A program made the position numbers and the translations under genes. From Candidatus Dormiibacterota bacterium (GTDB taxonomy: Bacteria > Vulcanimicrobiota > Vulcanimicrobiia > Vulcanimicrobiales > Vulcanimicrobiaceae): a stretch of 64,000 nt of DNA. The stretch spans positions 1 through 64,000 of the forward strand of contig DATKQG010000038.1 in assembly GCA_035532835.1 (NCBI GenBank), given 5' to 3'. The notes beneath the pieces were generated by a model. The model was not told the DNA's origin. It did not search any database and was given only the letters and a program-made list of their open reading frames with translations. Below are positions 39,561 to 47,976 of the stretch, in pieces (position 1 is the stretch's first letter; each line of letters starts with the position of its first letter).

Positions 39561-41732
39561 CTACCCGGATGTGATCATGCTTTGGCCGACCGCCGATTGA
39601 TTGCCCTGTCCTAAATAGTAACCCGAATAGTCGATGTGGGTCGGTGCGACGCGGTTGAGCACGAAGCCCAGGATATTGCGCACCCCGACCTGTTCGAAAC
39701 GCTTGAGCGCTTCTTTGGCTTTTCGTAGATCCGTCGCGCCGGAAGAGACCACGAAAATGGTGCCGTCCGTGCGCAGGCTTACAACTGCCGGGTCGAGCGT
39801 CGCCGTGGTCGCGGCACTATCGAAAATCACGCAGCGATATCTTTCGAGGGCGCGCTCCATTAACGCATCGAAGCGGCCGGACTCCAGTAATTTCAAGGGG
39901 TTGGGCGCGGTCGTACCGCTCGTGATCACGTCGAGTCCGGGATAGCGAGTCTGCCGGATGACATCGCTCAGATCTTTCGTTCCGGCAAGGAAGTCCGACA
40001 GGCCGACATCGTTTTTGAGCCCCAGCATCCGATGGATCGAGGGCCGGCGCATGTCTGAGTCGACCAACAAGATGTAGGGGTCGAACTCTGCCATCGCGAT
40101 GGCGGTATTCAATGCAATCGTAGACTTGCCGTCGCCCTGAGTCGGGCTGGTGATGGATAACGAACGTACGGGATGGTCCAGCGAATACCGTACCGACATG
40201 AGAAGTTGCCAAAAGGATTCGATCGTGAGGGCTTTTACCCACGGCTGAACGAGTGCTCCGTCCTTGAGCTGAATCAGGGGCACCGATGCCAAGGGCGCGA
40301 GCGCGAGTTCTTGCTCGACGTCTTCCTGGTCTCGGGCTTTGCGATCGAAGAAGTCCATCACATATGCGGTCGTAATCGCAAGGATCAATCCAACCAGAAT
40401 CGCCACCAATGTATTGAGGAGTAGATTTGGCCGCACGACGGCTCCCGCTGCCGTTGCGGGTTGCGTTACCGTGACGTCGCTGAGTGCCGTCGATTTCGCG
40501 ACGGAGGCGTTGTCGTATTTGGACTGCAGAGCGGAGTATACGGTTTCGGCGGATTTTTGCGCGCGCTCGAGGTCCGCCAGCTGTGCCGCTTCTTTCGGTA
40601 GCTTGGCGAGCGAAGGATGCATCGCCACGCGCTGGCTATGCAGTGTGCTAATCTGCGAGCGAGCCGAAGCAATTTGTGCCCGCAATTGCGCCGCAAGCTG
40701 TTCCAACTGCTGGTACACCGGATTGGGAACGGTATTGCTGGACGCGACGATCGTCGACGGCGTCACCGCGATCTGACGTCGAAGTTCGGCCCGCTGGTTT
40801 TCGAGCGCCGTCACGGCCGGATACTTCTCGGTGTACTGGCGGCGCGCCGTGTCCAACTGCACGTCCACTTGCGCCAACTGAGTATCGAGCTGGGCGCGTA
40901 CCGGATTAGGATCGATCGACGTCTGTCCGTTAATGTTTGCCGGCGTCACGTTCATCTGCGACTGAACGGTCGCCAACTGCGCCGCCGCCTGCCGTTGGTC
41001 CACTTGTTCTTGGCCGACCCTAGCATCGATCGCGGAGAGCGCGGAGATCAGGCCCTGCGTTTGTGTATTGATGTCGGCGATATTATGTGAGGTCTCGTAG
41101 GCGGCGAGCGCAGTCTGGGCGTCCGTCAGCCGCTGCTGCGCCGCCGGTAACTCTTTGGAGAGGAAACCGATAGCGCTAACCGCTTGTGCCGCGATCAAAT
41201 CGCGCTGTCGTGAAATGACGACCGTTCCGAACTCGTTCGCGATCTTCGCCGACGTTACCGGATCCGACCACGTCACGGCCAGAGCCAGGATCGCCGTATT
41301 GGTAACGGGTTGGATGCTGACGTTCTTGAGCAACGCGCCGGGCGATGTGTGGAGGCCGAGATTCTGAATGACCTGCTGCGCTACCGGCGTCTCTTGAAAG
41401 AGTTCGGCATACGTTTCGGCCGATTGATTGCTGTTCGCGAGCAGCAAGGCATTTAATATGGGGAGCTCGCTATCGGGCGCCGCGTTTCCATTCGACGTTC
41501 CGCTCGTCCCAGCGATGAGCTTCACCACGGTCGTGTACGACTTCGGCGCGAGCAGCGACGCGATCACGACGAGGAGGACGAATCCGGCGAAGACGGCGAT
41601 CATGACCTTGAACCGGCGTTCGAAGAGCCGTAGGAGGGAGCGGCCGTCGCGCGTATCTGCGGATTGCGTCGGGATTGTGGTTGTGCCGGGGAGTGCGGCA
41701 ACGGCGTTGCCGTTGGTCTGCAAACGGTCCAC
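39561..41732 (-). CDS. wzc: Wzc-like polysaccharide co-polymerase / tyrosine autokinase
   Basis: This 723-residue inner-membrane protein has a TM helix at about 43-64 (IAVFAGFVLLVVIASLLA), a long periplasmic coiled-coil part, and a second TM (LLLNTLVAILVGLILAITTAY). The cytoplasmic BY-kinase follows: SPTQGDGKST (Walker A), LLVDSDMRRPSIH (Walker A'), VIFDSAAT (Walker B, unusual for the common D-x-PP). The C-terminus has only a small Tyr cluster (DYSGYYL). It controls chain length and export together with Wza. The start is GTG with GAAGGAG. Confidence 0.92.
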   Translation of the reverse strand: MDRLQTNGNAVAALPGTTTIPTQSADTRDGRSLLRLFERRFKVMIAVFAGFVLLVVIASLLAPKSYTTVVKLIAGTSGTSNGNAAPDSELPILNALLLANSNQSAETYAELFQETPVAQQVIQNLGLHTSPGALLKNVSIQPVTNTAILALAVTWSDPVTSAKIANEFGTVVISRQRDLIAAQAVSAIGFLSKELPAAQQRLTDAQTALAAYETSHNIADINTQTQGLISALSAIDARVGQEQVDQRQAAAQLATVQSQMNVTPANINGQTSIDPNPVRAQLDTQLAQVDVQLDTARRQYTEKYPAVTALENQRAELRRQIAVTPSTIVASSNTVPNPVYQQLEQLAAQLRAQIASARSQISTLHSQRVAMHPSLAKLPKEAAQLADLERAQKSAETVYSALQSKYDNASVAKSTALSDVTVTQPATAAGAVVRPNLLLNTLVAILVGLILAITTAYVMDFFDRKARDQEDVEQELALAPLASVPLIQLKDGALVQPWVKALTIESFWQLLMSVRYSLDHPVRSLSITSPTQGDGKSTIALNTAIAMAEFDPYILLVDSDMRRPSIHRMLGLKNDVGLSDFLAGTKDLSDVIRQTRYPGLDVITSGTTAPNPLKLLESGRFDALMERALERYRCVIFDSAATTATLDPAVVSLRTDGTIFVVSSGATDLRKAKEALKRFEQVGVRNILGFVLNRVAPTHIDYSGYYLGQGNQSAVGQSMITSG

Positions 41733-41743
41733 GTGGTGCTCCT

Positions 41744-42625
41744 TCAGAGGATGCGGCTAAGCAGGTAGAGGAATGCGGTCAGCCCACCGCTATGATTGTG
41801 CTGCGAGGCCTGAGGGACGTAGATGACGTCGCCTTTTTGAAGCGCTACGTCATAGTTGGTTTGCCCTTGCTCGAGTGCCCGATAGAGATTAATTTTGTAG
41901 GTCGCCGATTTACCGTCCGCCAGCGTTCTTACGAGCCGAATATTATTGAGATCGGCTTGAGCGCCGGCGCTGTTACCGGCCTTCGCAATGGCCATCGAGA
42001 GACGGTCGCCTTGGTTGAGCACGATCTGCCCGGGATGGTCGACGGCTCCCACGACCTCTACGTCAAACTGCATCGGGCCCGGAACGTAGACGACGGTGCC
42101 TTCCTGCACCGGCAAGTCGAGCGCGGTGTCGCCGTCGTGCAGCAATTTCTGCAGAGACACGGTTTGGATTTGCTGGGCGCCGTCAGAGACGCGCGCGTTC
42201 GGCAGCAGTCCGTCGACTTCGCCCAGTCCGCCGGCGGCCGCAATCGCGTCGGTCAAGCGAGCGCCGGAACGAAGCGTGTATTTGCCCGGCGTCTTCACGT
42301 TGCCGAGGACCAAAACGTTGGGCTGGCCCTGTTGCGCGATCATCACCGTGACGACCGGGTGCTTGACGTACTGAGTCAGGCGGTGCTTCAGGGCGTTCTC
42401 CACTCCTACGGGAGTCAGTCCCGCAACCGGCACTTGCCCGATCAGCGGATACTCGATCGAACCATCGGGCAGGACCGTGACGGTCTGCGTGAGCGTTGAA
42501 TCGCCATAGACCTGAACGGCGAGCTGGTCGCCGGCGTGTACCTGATATTGCGATGTCTGTGCACGTAGCGGCGTTCCCCACGCGAGGAGGCACAACACGG
42601 TGAGAAGGGCGAGCAATTGACGCAT
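41744..42625 (-). CDS. wza: Wza-like polysaccharide export protein
   Basis: A 293-residue protein with signal peptide (LLALLTVLCLLAWGTPLRA), the PES domain (YQVHAGDQLAVQVYGDSTLTQTVTVLPDG), two SLBB domains (VKTPGKYTLRSGARLTDAIAAAGG and VDHPGQIVLNQGDRLSMAIAKAGN) and a C-terminal hydrophobic helix (LTAFLYLLSRIL) that could insert in the outer membrane. No lipobox Cys follows the signal. It forms the export channel and is placed 11 nt before wzc. The ribosome site is AGGAGA. Confidence 0.92.
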   Translation of the reverse strand: MRQLLALLTVLCLLAWGTPLRAQTSQYQVHAGDQLAVQVYGDSTLTQTVTVLPDGSIEYPLIGQVPVAGLTPVGVENALKHRLTQYVKHPVVTVMIAQQGQPNVLVLGNVKTPGKYTLRSGARLTDAIAAAGGLGEVDGLLPNARVSDGAQQIQTVSLQKLLHDGDTALDLPVQEGTVVYVPGPMQFDVEVVGAVDHPGQIVLNQGDRLSMAIAKAGNSAGAQADLNNIRLVRTLADGKSATYKINLYRALEQGQTNYDVALQKGDVIYVPQASQHNHSGGLTAFLYLLSRIL

Positions 42626-42791
42626 GGCGTCTCCTGTTTTTAGGACTAGTGGAACGGCTTGGCGGTGTCGTTGTCAATGTAGCATGTGATCGACGCCACG
42701 GCAGGCTCCAATTTGTCAGCTTGGCTAGGATAAAAGAACTGCGTATCGCGCCGTTGTTTAGGACCATTGGGTCGTAGGCGTTGGGACGCGA

Positions 42792-43520
42792 TCAATACGA
42801 GCACGTACAAGCCCCCGGCGGTATATATGGCGGCGTGAAACCGCTAATAGTGCCGCCGCGGCCACCGAGTACAAAGACGAGTGCGCTCAGAAGGAAGGGT
42901 AGGATGTCCGTGCGCCGGCGGCTGGGCCGGATGATGGTATCTGCCGGCGGCGGCGGCGCATCTACCACCGAATATCGAGCGGGAAGCGTCGGGGCGTCTT
43001 TCGGCACGATCGCGTCGGGCACGTTCACGGCAACGGTTTGAATGCTGGGTACCTTCGGAACCTCGGCGACGACCGGAAGCGCGCGTCGCACGAGCGAAAG
43101 ATTTCCGCAACGGGCCGGAATGAAGACAGCCAAGATCGCATCGGGTTCGTGCAGATCTGCTTCCCAGCCGCGCGTGTTCGCCGGGATGGTGACGTCGTGG
43201 ATAACATATACGCGGCCGGCATCCGACCACGTCATCGCATCCAAATGTTGCGGCACCGTGACCCACGCGAGCTCGTTGCTTTCGATGCGATCGGAGAGTT
43301 GTGCGTATTCGGCCTTCGTTAAGCCGAGTTCGGCGCCCGCCGCTTTGAACAGCGTTTGCCGAACGGCGATATGTTGCCGAAGATCGGGAGTCGAAGCACT
43401 ATCTCCTAACAGTGGGAACGTGCCCAGTTCGGAGATGACGACCGCTTTCGCGTCGACTGCACGAACGTTGAGAAGTACGCAAGCGCACAAGCTCAAGAGT
43501 GCGAGTGCAAAGCCGCGCAT
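42792..43520 (-). CDS. Hypothetical exported protein near wza
   Basis: The 242-residue protein starts at ATG 43520, overlapping the stop of the upstream lipoprotein gene. It has a signal peptide (FALALLSLCACVLLNVRAVDA), a middle region with VTVPQHLDAMTWSDAGRVYVIHD, a Pro-rich linker (DAPPPPADT), and a late hydrophobic segment (LPFLLSALVFVLGG). No known family. Coupled translation with the lipoprotein and proximity to wza suggest an envelope role in export. Confidence 0.55.
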   Translation of the reverse strand: MRGFALALLSLCACVLLNVRAVDAKAVVISELGTFPLLGDSASTPDLRQHIAVRQTLFKAAGAELGLTKAEYAQLSDRIESNELAWVTVPQHLDAMTWSDAGRVYVIHDVTIPANTRGWEADLHEPDAILAVFIPARCGNLSLVRRALPVVAEVPKVPSIQTVAVNVPDAIVPKDAPTLPARYSVVDAPPPPADTIIRPSRRRTDILPFLLSALVFVLGGRGGTISGFTPPYIPPGACTCSY

Positions 43521-44332
43521 TACGGCGTCGGCGTCCCGGTGCAGCCGCCCGACGGGCATGGGGTTGGCAGACTCGGTTCGGTCGCAGCGCTTTGCTGCAC
43601 GTTTGCTAAATCCGTATTGATGGTGCCCGCGTTTGGATTTGTCGGGAGATTTCGATTCCACGGCGGCGCCATGGGATAGAGCGACTTTCCCGCTGCCTGG
43701 GACGCGCTGATGTCGGTCAGTAATGTACTTTCTGCGGCACTCACCGGCCCCGAGCGCATGCGTGCGACCCAGCTGGCGATCGTTGAAAAATTCCAATCGT
43801 CGTAAGCTAGATTGGCCGGCGGCGTTGCGTCGGAGAATCGAAACACGTAGAGCGCGGCTGCTGCCTGAGCCGGGTCGGTCCCAGCGCCGGGGCCGGCGCT
43901 AAGCGTGAGGTTATTGGCCGGCACCGTGCCGACGTGCTCCATCGTCCAACTCTCGGTATTAAAGCCGCTCGTAACGATGAGATAGTTGCGGCCTCCCACG
44001 AGGCTGTACGTCCCGGAAGGGATGCCGGAACTGCTACTCGGCAGAGCGATCATTCCGTTCGCATCGGTCGAAGTCTGGCCGGCGAGTGCGGTTTGGCCCG
44101 CGTCGGGCTGGCAACCACACGAAAAGACAACCGAGTCTAACGCTAGCGTCTCTGGGCCCGTGGGCCCGTTAACCTGAGCGAGGATCGCGGCGGGATTCGG
44201 CTGCGGCGTCTGCACGGGTACAACCTGCGTCGGCGTGCCCGTGGAACCCGAACCCGAACCTGAGCCTCCCCCGCCGCCGCACGCGGCGAGGAGGAAAAGT
44301 GTAGCCATGGTGGCCCAATATGTACGTTTCAT
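43520..44332 (-). CDS. Putative lipoprotein
   Basis: The lipobox LFLLAAC is followed by a Gly/Ser run and a Pro/Thr/Gln linker. The body of about 200 residues includes VVFSCGCQPDAG and GGRNYLIVTSGFNTESWTM, suggesting a beta-sandwich (carboxypeptidase regulatory-like). The end is Cys- and Pro-rich (CPSGGCTGTPTP). No family recognised. It is the first gene of a two-gene unit with the exported protein. Confidence 0.6.
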   Translation of the reverse strand: MKRTYWATMATLFLLAACGGGGGSGSGSGSTGTPTQVVPVQTPQPNPAAILAQVNGPTGPETLALDSVVFSCGCQPDAGQTALAGQTSTDANGMIALPSSSSGIPSGTYSLVGGRNYLIVTSGFNTESWTMEHVGTVPANNLTLSAGPGAGTDPAQAAAALYVFRFSDATPPANLAYDDWNFSTIASWVARMRSGPVSAAESTLLTDISASQAAGKSLYPMAPPWNRNLPTNPNAGTINTDLANVQQSAATEPSLPTPCPSGGCTGTPTP

Positions 44333-44393
44333 GACGCGATTGTTTCATGCGGCAGGGACGGCCGGGAGCGACGAAAAGCCCTAAAAATATGGG

Positions 44394-44399
44394 TAAAAT
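44394..44399 (+). promoter_or_regulatory. Putative -10 box close to start codon (leaderless type)
   Basis: TAAAAT lies 6 nt before the ATG at 44406 of the thioredoxin-like gene; no ribosome site is present. Confidence 0.5.
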
Positions 44400-44405
44400 G
44401 CGCCG

Positions 44406-44954
44406 ATGAGCAAGGCTCTTGTCTACGGGATCGCGTCAGCGTGCGCCGCCGCATTGGTCCTATCGGCCGCTCTCAAAGTCCCATTATTGCGCTCCGAGGC
44501 TCGTCGATTGTACGATGCGGTTCGATCCCAGCATCCACTTCGCGTCGGGGATGCATTGCCGGCCATTCATCTCACCGATTTGCGTGGTGTTCCCGTCACG
44601 TTAACGGCGCGACGCAACCGCGTCCTCGTCATCAATGTCTTTGCCACGTGGTGCGTGCCTTGTCAGAGCGAGATGCCCGCCCTGGCTGCGCTGGATCGGC
44701 ACGTTCCAAGAGGCGTGGATATCGTCGGTATCGATCAAGGCGAGCCTGCAACGCGAGTATCCAGCTTCGTCCAGGCCATGAACGTCCGGTATCCGGTTCT
44801 CCTGGACGCGTCCTTGGCCACAAGCGCGCTCGGAGCTAGCCTCATCCCGACAACCATCGTTGTGGGACCGGACGGACGCGTAACAAGCATCGTTCAGGGG
44901 CCACTCGATCTAGAGGGGTTCGGGGCACTCATTGCGCGGGTGCGCCGGCCTTAA
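44406..44954 (+). CDS. TlpA-like thioredoxin-fold protein
   Basis: This 182-residue protein has an N-terminal membrane anchor (ASACAAALVLSAALKVPLL) and a periplasmic thioredoxin fold: LRVGDALPAIHLTDLRG, INVFATWCVPCQSEMPAL (redox CVPC), ASLIPTTIVVGPDGRV (cis-Pro). It should reduce or oxidise extracytoplasmic thiols. Its 3' end overlaps the converging flippase gene by 26 bp. Confidence 0.88.
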   Translation: MSKALVYGIASACAAALVLSAALKVPLLRSEARRLYDAVRSQHPLRVGDALPAIHLTDLRGVPVTLTARRNRVLVINVFATWCVPCQSEMPALAALDRHVPRGVDIVGIDQGEPATRVSSFVQAMNVRYPVLLDASLATSALGASLIPTTIVVGPDGRVTSIVQGPLDLEGFGALIARVRRP

Positions 44955-46236
44955 GCGCTCGCACGCGCGCTATCAGGCCATGGAAGGCGGACACGTAGTG
45001 TTGAACGTCCCTGCGATCGATAAGAAAGAGGCGGTGCATGGGCACGTTGGTTATTCTGCAAAAATAGACCGCCGCGATCGCCAGCGAAATGGAATACGAC
45101 GCCGACGTACCGATCGCTCCCGCTACCATGCCAAAGCGGTGAATCAGCGCAATGGTTACGAGCGCGCACGACAGGGTTGAAACGCCTAGTATGACGGTCA
45201 TGACCCCCGGCTTACCCACCTGTTGGACGAGAAACGTTCCAAAAAACGGCGTCGAGCAATAGGCGATAATACCGGGTAGCAGCCATCGAAGCACTTCGCC
45301 GGCGGGAGTAAAACGCGGGCCGTACATCGCGGTGATTAACGGCGGCCCCGCAAAGAAGAGAATCAAGGCTCCCGCACCCACGACCGTAAAGGCGTGCCGT
45401 ACGCACGTTGCGGTAAGCTCCGCTGCTCGTTCGAAGCTTCCGGAGCAGACCAGACCGAAGGTGGACGATGCCAGCGGCTGGCTCAGATGCCACAGCATCT
45501 GCCCGACCCCGATCGCAACCGTATAAATTCCAAGGGCCGGGGCGCCCAAAAACGCGAAGACGATGAAGATGTCGATCTGGTAGTTCAGCGCGGCAACGAG
45601 TTGGTTGAGGGTCGCTTTGGTGCCAAACTGCAGTTGGCGCTTTACTGCGGCCGCGACGTTATCGGCCGGCCCGTCGTATCGGCGCGATATGTAAAAGGAA
45701 CGGACCGAGAGCGCCGCATAGACGGCGATCCAACAGCCAAACAGTATGTCCAAGGTAGCGTGAAAGAGAACGCACGCCACAAACGCCGCGGCGAAAAAAA
45801 GCGTGGTGAGCAATAAATTTTGAACGTTTTGCGTACGAACGTCGCCATCCGCCAGCGGAAAGGCTAGAGACGTCTGGTTGAATAGAGCAAACGGAAATAC
45901 GGCCGCGACCACGAGCAAGAGCGGTTGGTGCAATGCGACCGATGCGATCGTAAGGGCGATGGCCAGCGACGCCGCGATGACGGTCATAACTCGACGAAGC
46001 GCGTGCAGCACGGTACCGCTTGCGATCTTTAGGCGGCCATATTGGTACGAGACGGCTGCCGATTGGCCGGACGAAACCGTCAGAAGCAGGCCCAGCACCG
46101 CCGCGACGTAGCTAAAGAGCCCTTTGTCGCCCGGGCCGAGCGTGCGCGCGATCACGATGCCGGTTGCGACCCCGGCGGCTTGAGCAAGCAAACGGATGGC
46201 GAGCGTCTCGGCAGATTTAGAAACGATGCTGGGCAC
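44929..46236 (-). CDS. wzx: Polysaccharide flippase (Wzx/MATE-like)
   Basis: A 435-residue membrane protein with about 12-14 predicted helices and the fold pattern of the MOP flippases (IRLLAQAAGVATGIVIARTLGPGDKG at the N-terminus, QLVAALNYQIDIFIVFAFLG in the middle). It moves the undecaprenyl-linked repeat unit across the inner membrane. Start is GTG 46236 with TATGGT 6 nt upstream. Confidence 0.88.
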   Translation of the reverse strand: MPSIVSKSAETLAIRLLAQAAGVATGIVIARTLGPGDKGLFSYVAAVLGLLLTVSSGQSAAVSYQYGRLKIASGTVLHALRRVMTVIAASLAIALTIASVALHQPLLLVVAAVFPFALFNQTSLAFPLADGDVRTQNVQNLLLTTLFFAAAFVACVLFHATLDILFGCWIAVYAALSVRSFYISRRYDGPADNVAAAVKRQLQFGTKATLNQLVAALNYQIDIFIVFAFLGAPALGIYTVAIGVGQMLWHLSQPLASSTFGLVCSGSFERAAELTATCVRHAFTVVGAGALILFFAGPPLITAMYGPRFTPAGEVLRWLLPGIIAYCSTPFFGTFLVQQVGKPGVMTVILGVSTLSCALVTIALIHRFGMVAGAIGTSASYSISLAIAAVYFCRITNVPMHRLFLIDRRDVQHYVSAFHGLIARVRALKAGAPAQ

Positions 46237-46242
46237 CCCTAT

Positions 46243-46248
46243 ACCATA
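46243..46248 (-). promoter_or_regulatory. Putative -10 box close to flippase start
   Basis: On the minus strand TATGGT lies 6 nt before the GTG start at 46236. Confidence 0.45.
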
Positions 46249-46318
46249 TCAGCTCTTCGGTGCGCGTTGGCCCTAGGTGGCGGTAGGAACCCTTGGGGCT
46301 TTCGTCCTTGCCGAAAGT

Positions 46319-46357
46319 AAAAAGGCCCGAACCCGGAGGCTCGAGCCTTTTGTTTTT
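46319..46357 (-). terminator. Rho-independent terminator after the sugar transferase gene
   Basis: The arms AAAAGGCCCGA and TCGAGCCTTTT (one mismatch) form a stem with T-rich tracts on both sides. It separates the sugar transferase from the flippase promoter. Confidence 0.75.
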
Positions 46358-46372
46358 CGTTCGCTACGGATT

Positions 46373-47854
46373 CTAGCGGGCCGAAGCGAAGAAAACTTCC
46401 GTCGCGGTTTTGAAGATGAGCGAGAGGTCGAGAAGCAGCGACCAGTTTTCTAGATAGAACAGATCGTAGCTGAGCTTTTCGCCGATATCCGATTCTTGTA
46501 GTGTGCGTGCCATGTGCAGTTGGCTCCAGCCGGTGATCCCGGGCCGCACGAAATGCCGTTCGTCGTAACGCGGAAGCGTTCGGCGAAAAACCTCGACAAA
46601 ATAGGGTCGCTCGGGCCGCGGCCCGACGACCGACATCTCGCCGCGGAGCACGTTGATAAATTGCGGAAGTTCGTCCAGGCTGGTGCGGCGCAGGAAGCGG
46701 CCGAGCCGCGTTACGCGAGTATCGCCCGGGCGCACCCACACCGGCCCGCTTTCGACCTCGGCATTCGCGCTCATCGAACGAAACTTGAGCATCTCAAACG
46801 GCTTTCCGAATTGGCCCACGCGGGTCTGAGCATACAAGACGGGGCCTTTATCGACGAGCCTAATCGCCAGAGCGATGATACCCATGGGGATCGCCGCTAC
46901 CGCGAGGGCGGTCGTGGCGACCGCGATATCCAGCAGGCGCTTGAGAAAGCCGGCGAGCGGCGTGCAGGCTCGCAGGGAGCGTGGCACGAGCAGCGCCTGT
47001 TGACCTTGTAGGCGCAGGTCCAGAGAATAAGCGTGGGAGACGACGCGCGGAAGCGCAAACGCGATATCCATGCTGTAGCGTTGTGCGACGCTTACCAGCA
47101 CCGGGATGAAATCCGGAGGGAGAAGCTCCGTGAGCAGCAATCGCTGGCACCCGTGCGATACCGCACGTAAAAACCAGTCGGCGCTCGTGACCGTCGCTTC
47201 GTTTGCGACGTTTTTCGAAAACGTCTCTTCTACGGGATCGATGAATATTTGAAACACGCGGCAGGATGCCGGGAAGTTGAGCGAGTGGATCGCGGCTTCG
47301 ACCCTATCCTTGCACCCGACGACCGCAACGCATTCCGTCCGCGGCATGAGAACCGTGTTCCGCAGTGCATGCAAAGCGGCGCGGACGCTACCGACACCAA
47401 CCACGGCGAGCCCCAACGAAAGAAGGAGCATCAAGCGCGATGTGGATACCGCCGGCCAAAGAGTAAACAAGGCGAACTGCGGGACGACGCCGATGCAGAG
47501 AGCCGCCGCGGAGTAGTACACTTCGTCCTTGGTCGAAAGCGCAAACGTGCATTTGTAGAGGCCCAGGCGCTGAAACGTAATGAGCCAAATAGCGATGAAG
47601 ATGATTGCCGTATGTGAAAAAACGTAATACGTGTCGGCCACGGATTCCGTGCCCTGGACGATGGAGGCGGCAAGGTAGGTCGAGATGAGGAACATGCAGA
47701 TGTCGGCGCCGACGAGCACGGCGATCGAACTGCGTGAGAAACTCGCTGGCTTCTGTTGCGGTTTTGCGGTACTGATCTGGCGTTCTAGGAGTTCGCGGGC
47801 CGGGCTCGATACCTGAGGATCGGGCGACCCCTTGGGAATAACCATTGCTGCCAT
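46373..47854 (-). CDS. Initiating sugar transferase (polyprenyl glycosylphosphotransferase)
   Basis: This 493-residue membrane enzyme of the WcaJ/WbaP type starts the lipid-linked unit by moving a sugar phosphate to undecaprenyl phosphate. It has four to five N-terminal TM helices, a CoA-binding-like domain (CVAVVGCKDRVEAAI), a last TM (IAVATTALAVAAIPMGIIALAI), then the catalytic core: KGPVLYAQTRVGQFGKPFEMLKFRSM, RLGRFLRRTSLDELPQFINVLRGEMSVVGPRPE and RPGITGWSQL. This is the conserved family signature. Confidence 0.95.
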   Translation of the reverse strand: MAAMVIPKGSPDPQVSSPARELLERQISTAKPQQKPASFSRSSIAVLVGADICMFLISTYLAASIVQGTESVADTYYVFSHTAIIFIAIWLITFQRLGLYKCTFALSTKDEVYYSAAALCIGVVPQFALFTLWPAVSTSRLMLLLSLGLAVVGVGSVRAALHALRNTVLMPRTECVAVVGCKDRVEAAIHSLNFPASCRVFQIFIDPVEETFSKNVANEATVTSADWFLRAVSHGCQRLLLTELLPPDFIPVLVSVAQRYSMDIAFALPRVVSHAYSLDLRLQGQQALLVPRSLRACTPLAGFLKRLLDIAVATTALAVAAIPMGIIALAIRLVDKGPVLYAQTRVGQFGKPFEMLKFRSMSANAEVESGPVWVRPGDTRVTRLGRFLRRTSLDELPQFINVLRGEMSVVGPRPERPYFVEVFRRTLPRYDERHFVRPGITGWSQLHMARTLQESDIGEKLSYDLFYLENWSLLLDLSLIFKTATEVFFASAR

Positions 47855-47860
47855 GGCACA

Positions 47861-47866
47861 AGCGTA
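47861..47866 (-). promoter_or_regulatory. Putative -10 box close to sugar transferase start
   Basis: On the minus strand TACGCT lies 6 nt before the ATG at 47854, the same hexamer and spacing as at dnaJ. Confidence 0.45.
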
Positions 47867-47976
47867 CGCAGAAGCGTTACTGGTCCATAGAGACCTCCAG
47901 GGTGGACGAAGGCCTCCAATGCACCACGACCACAGGACTCAAGGATACCCAAAAGCCCTAACGCAAAGCCTGCACG

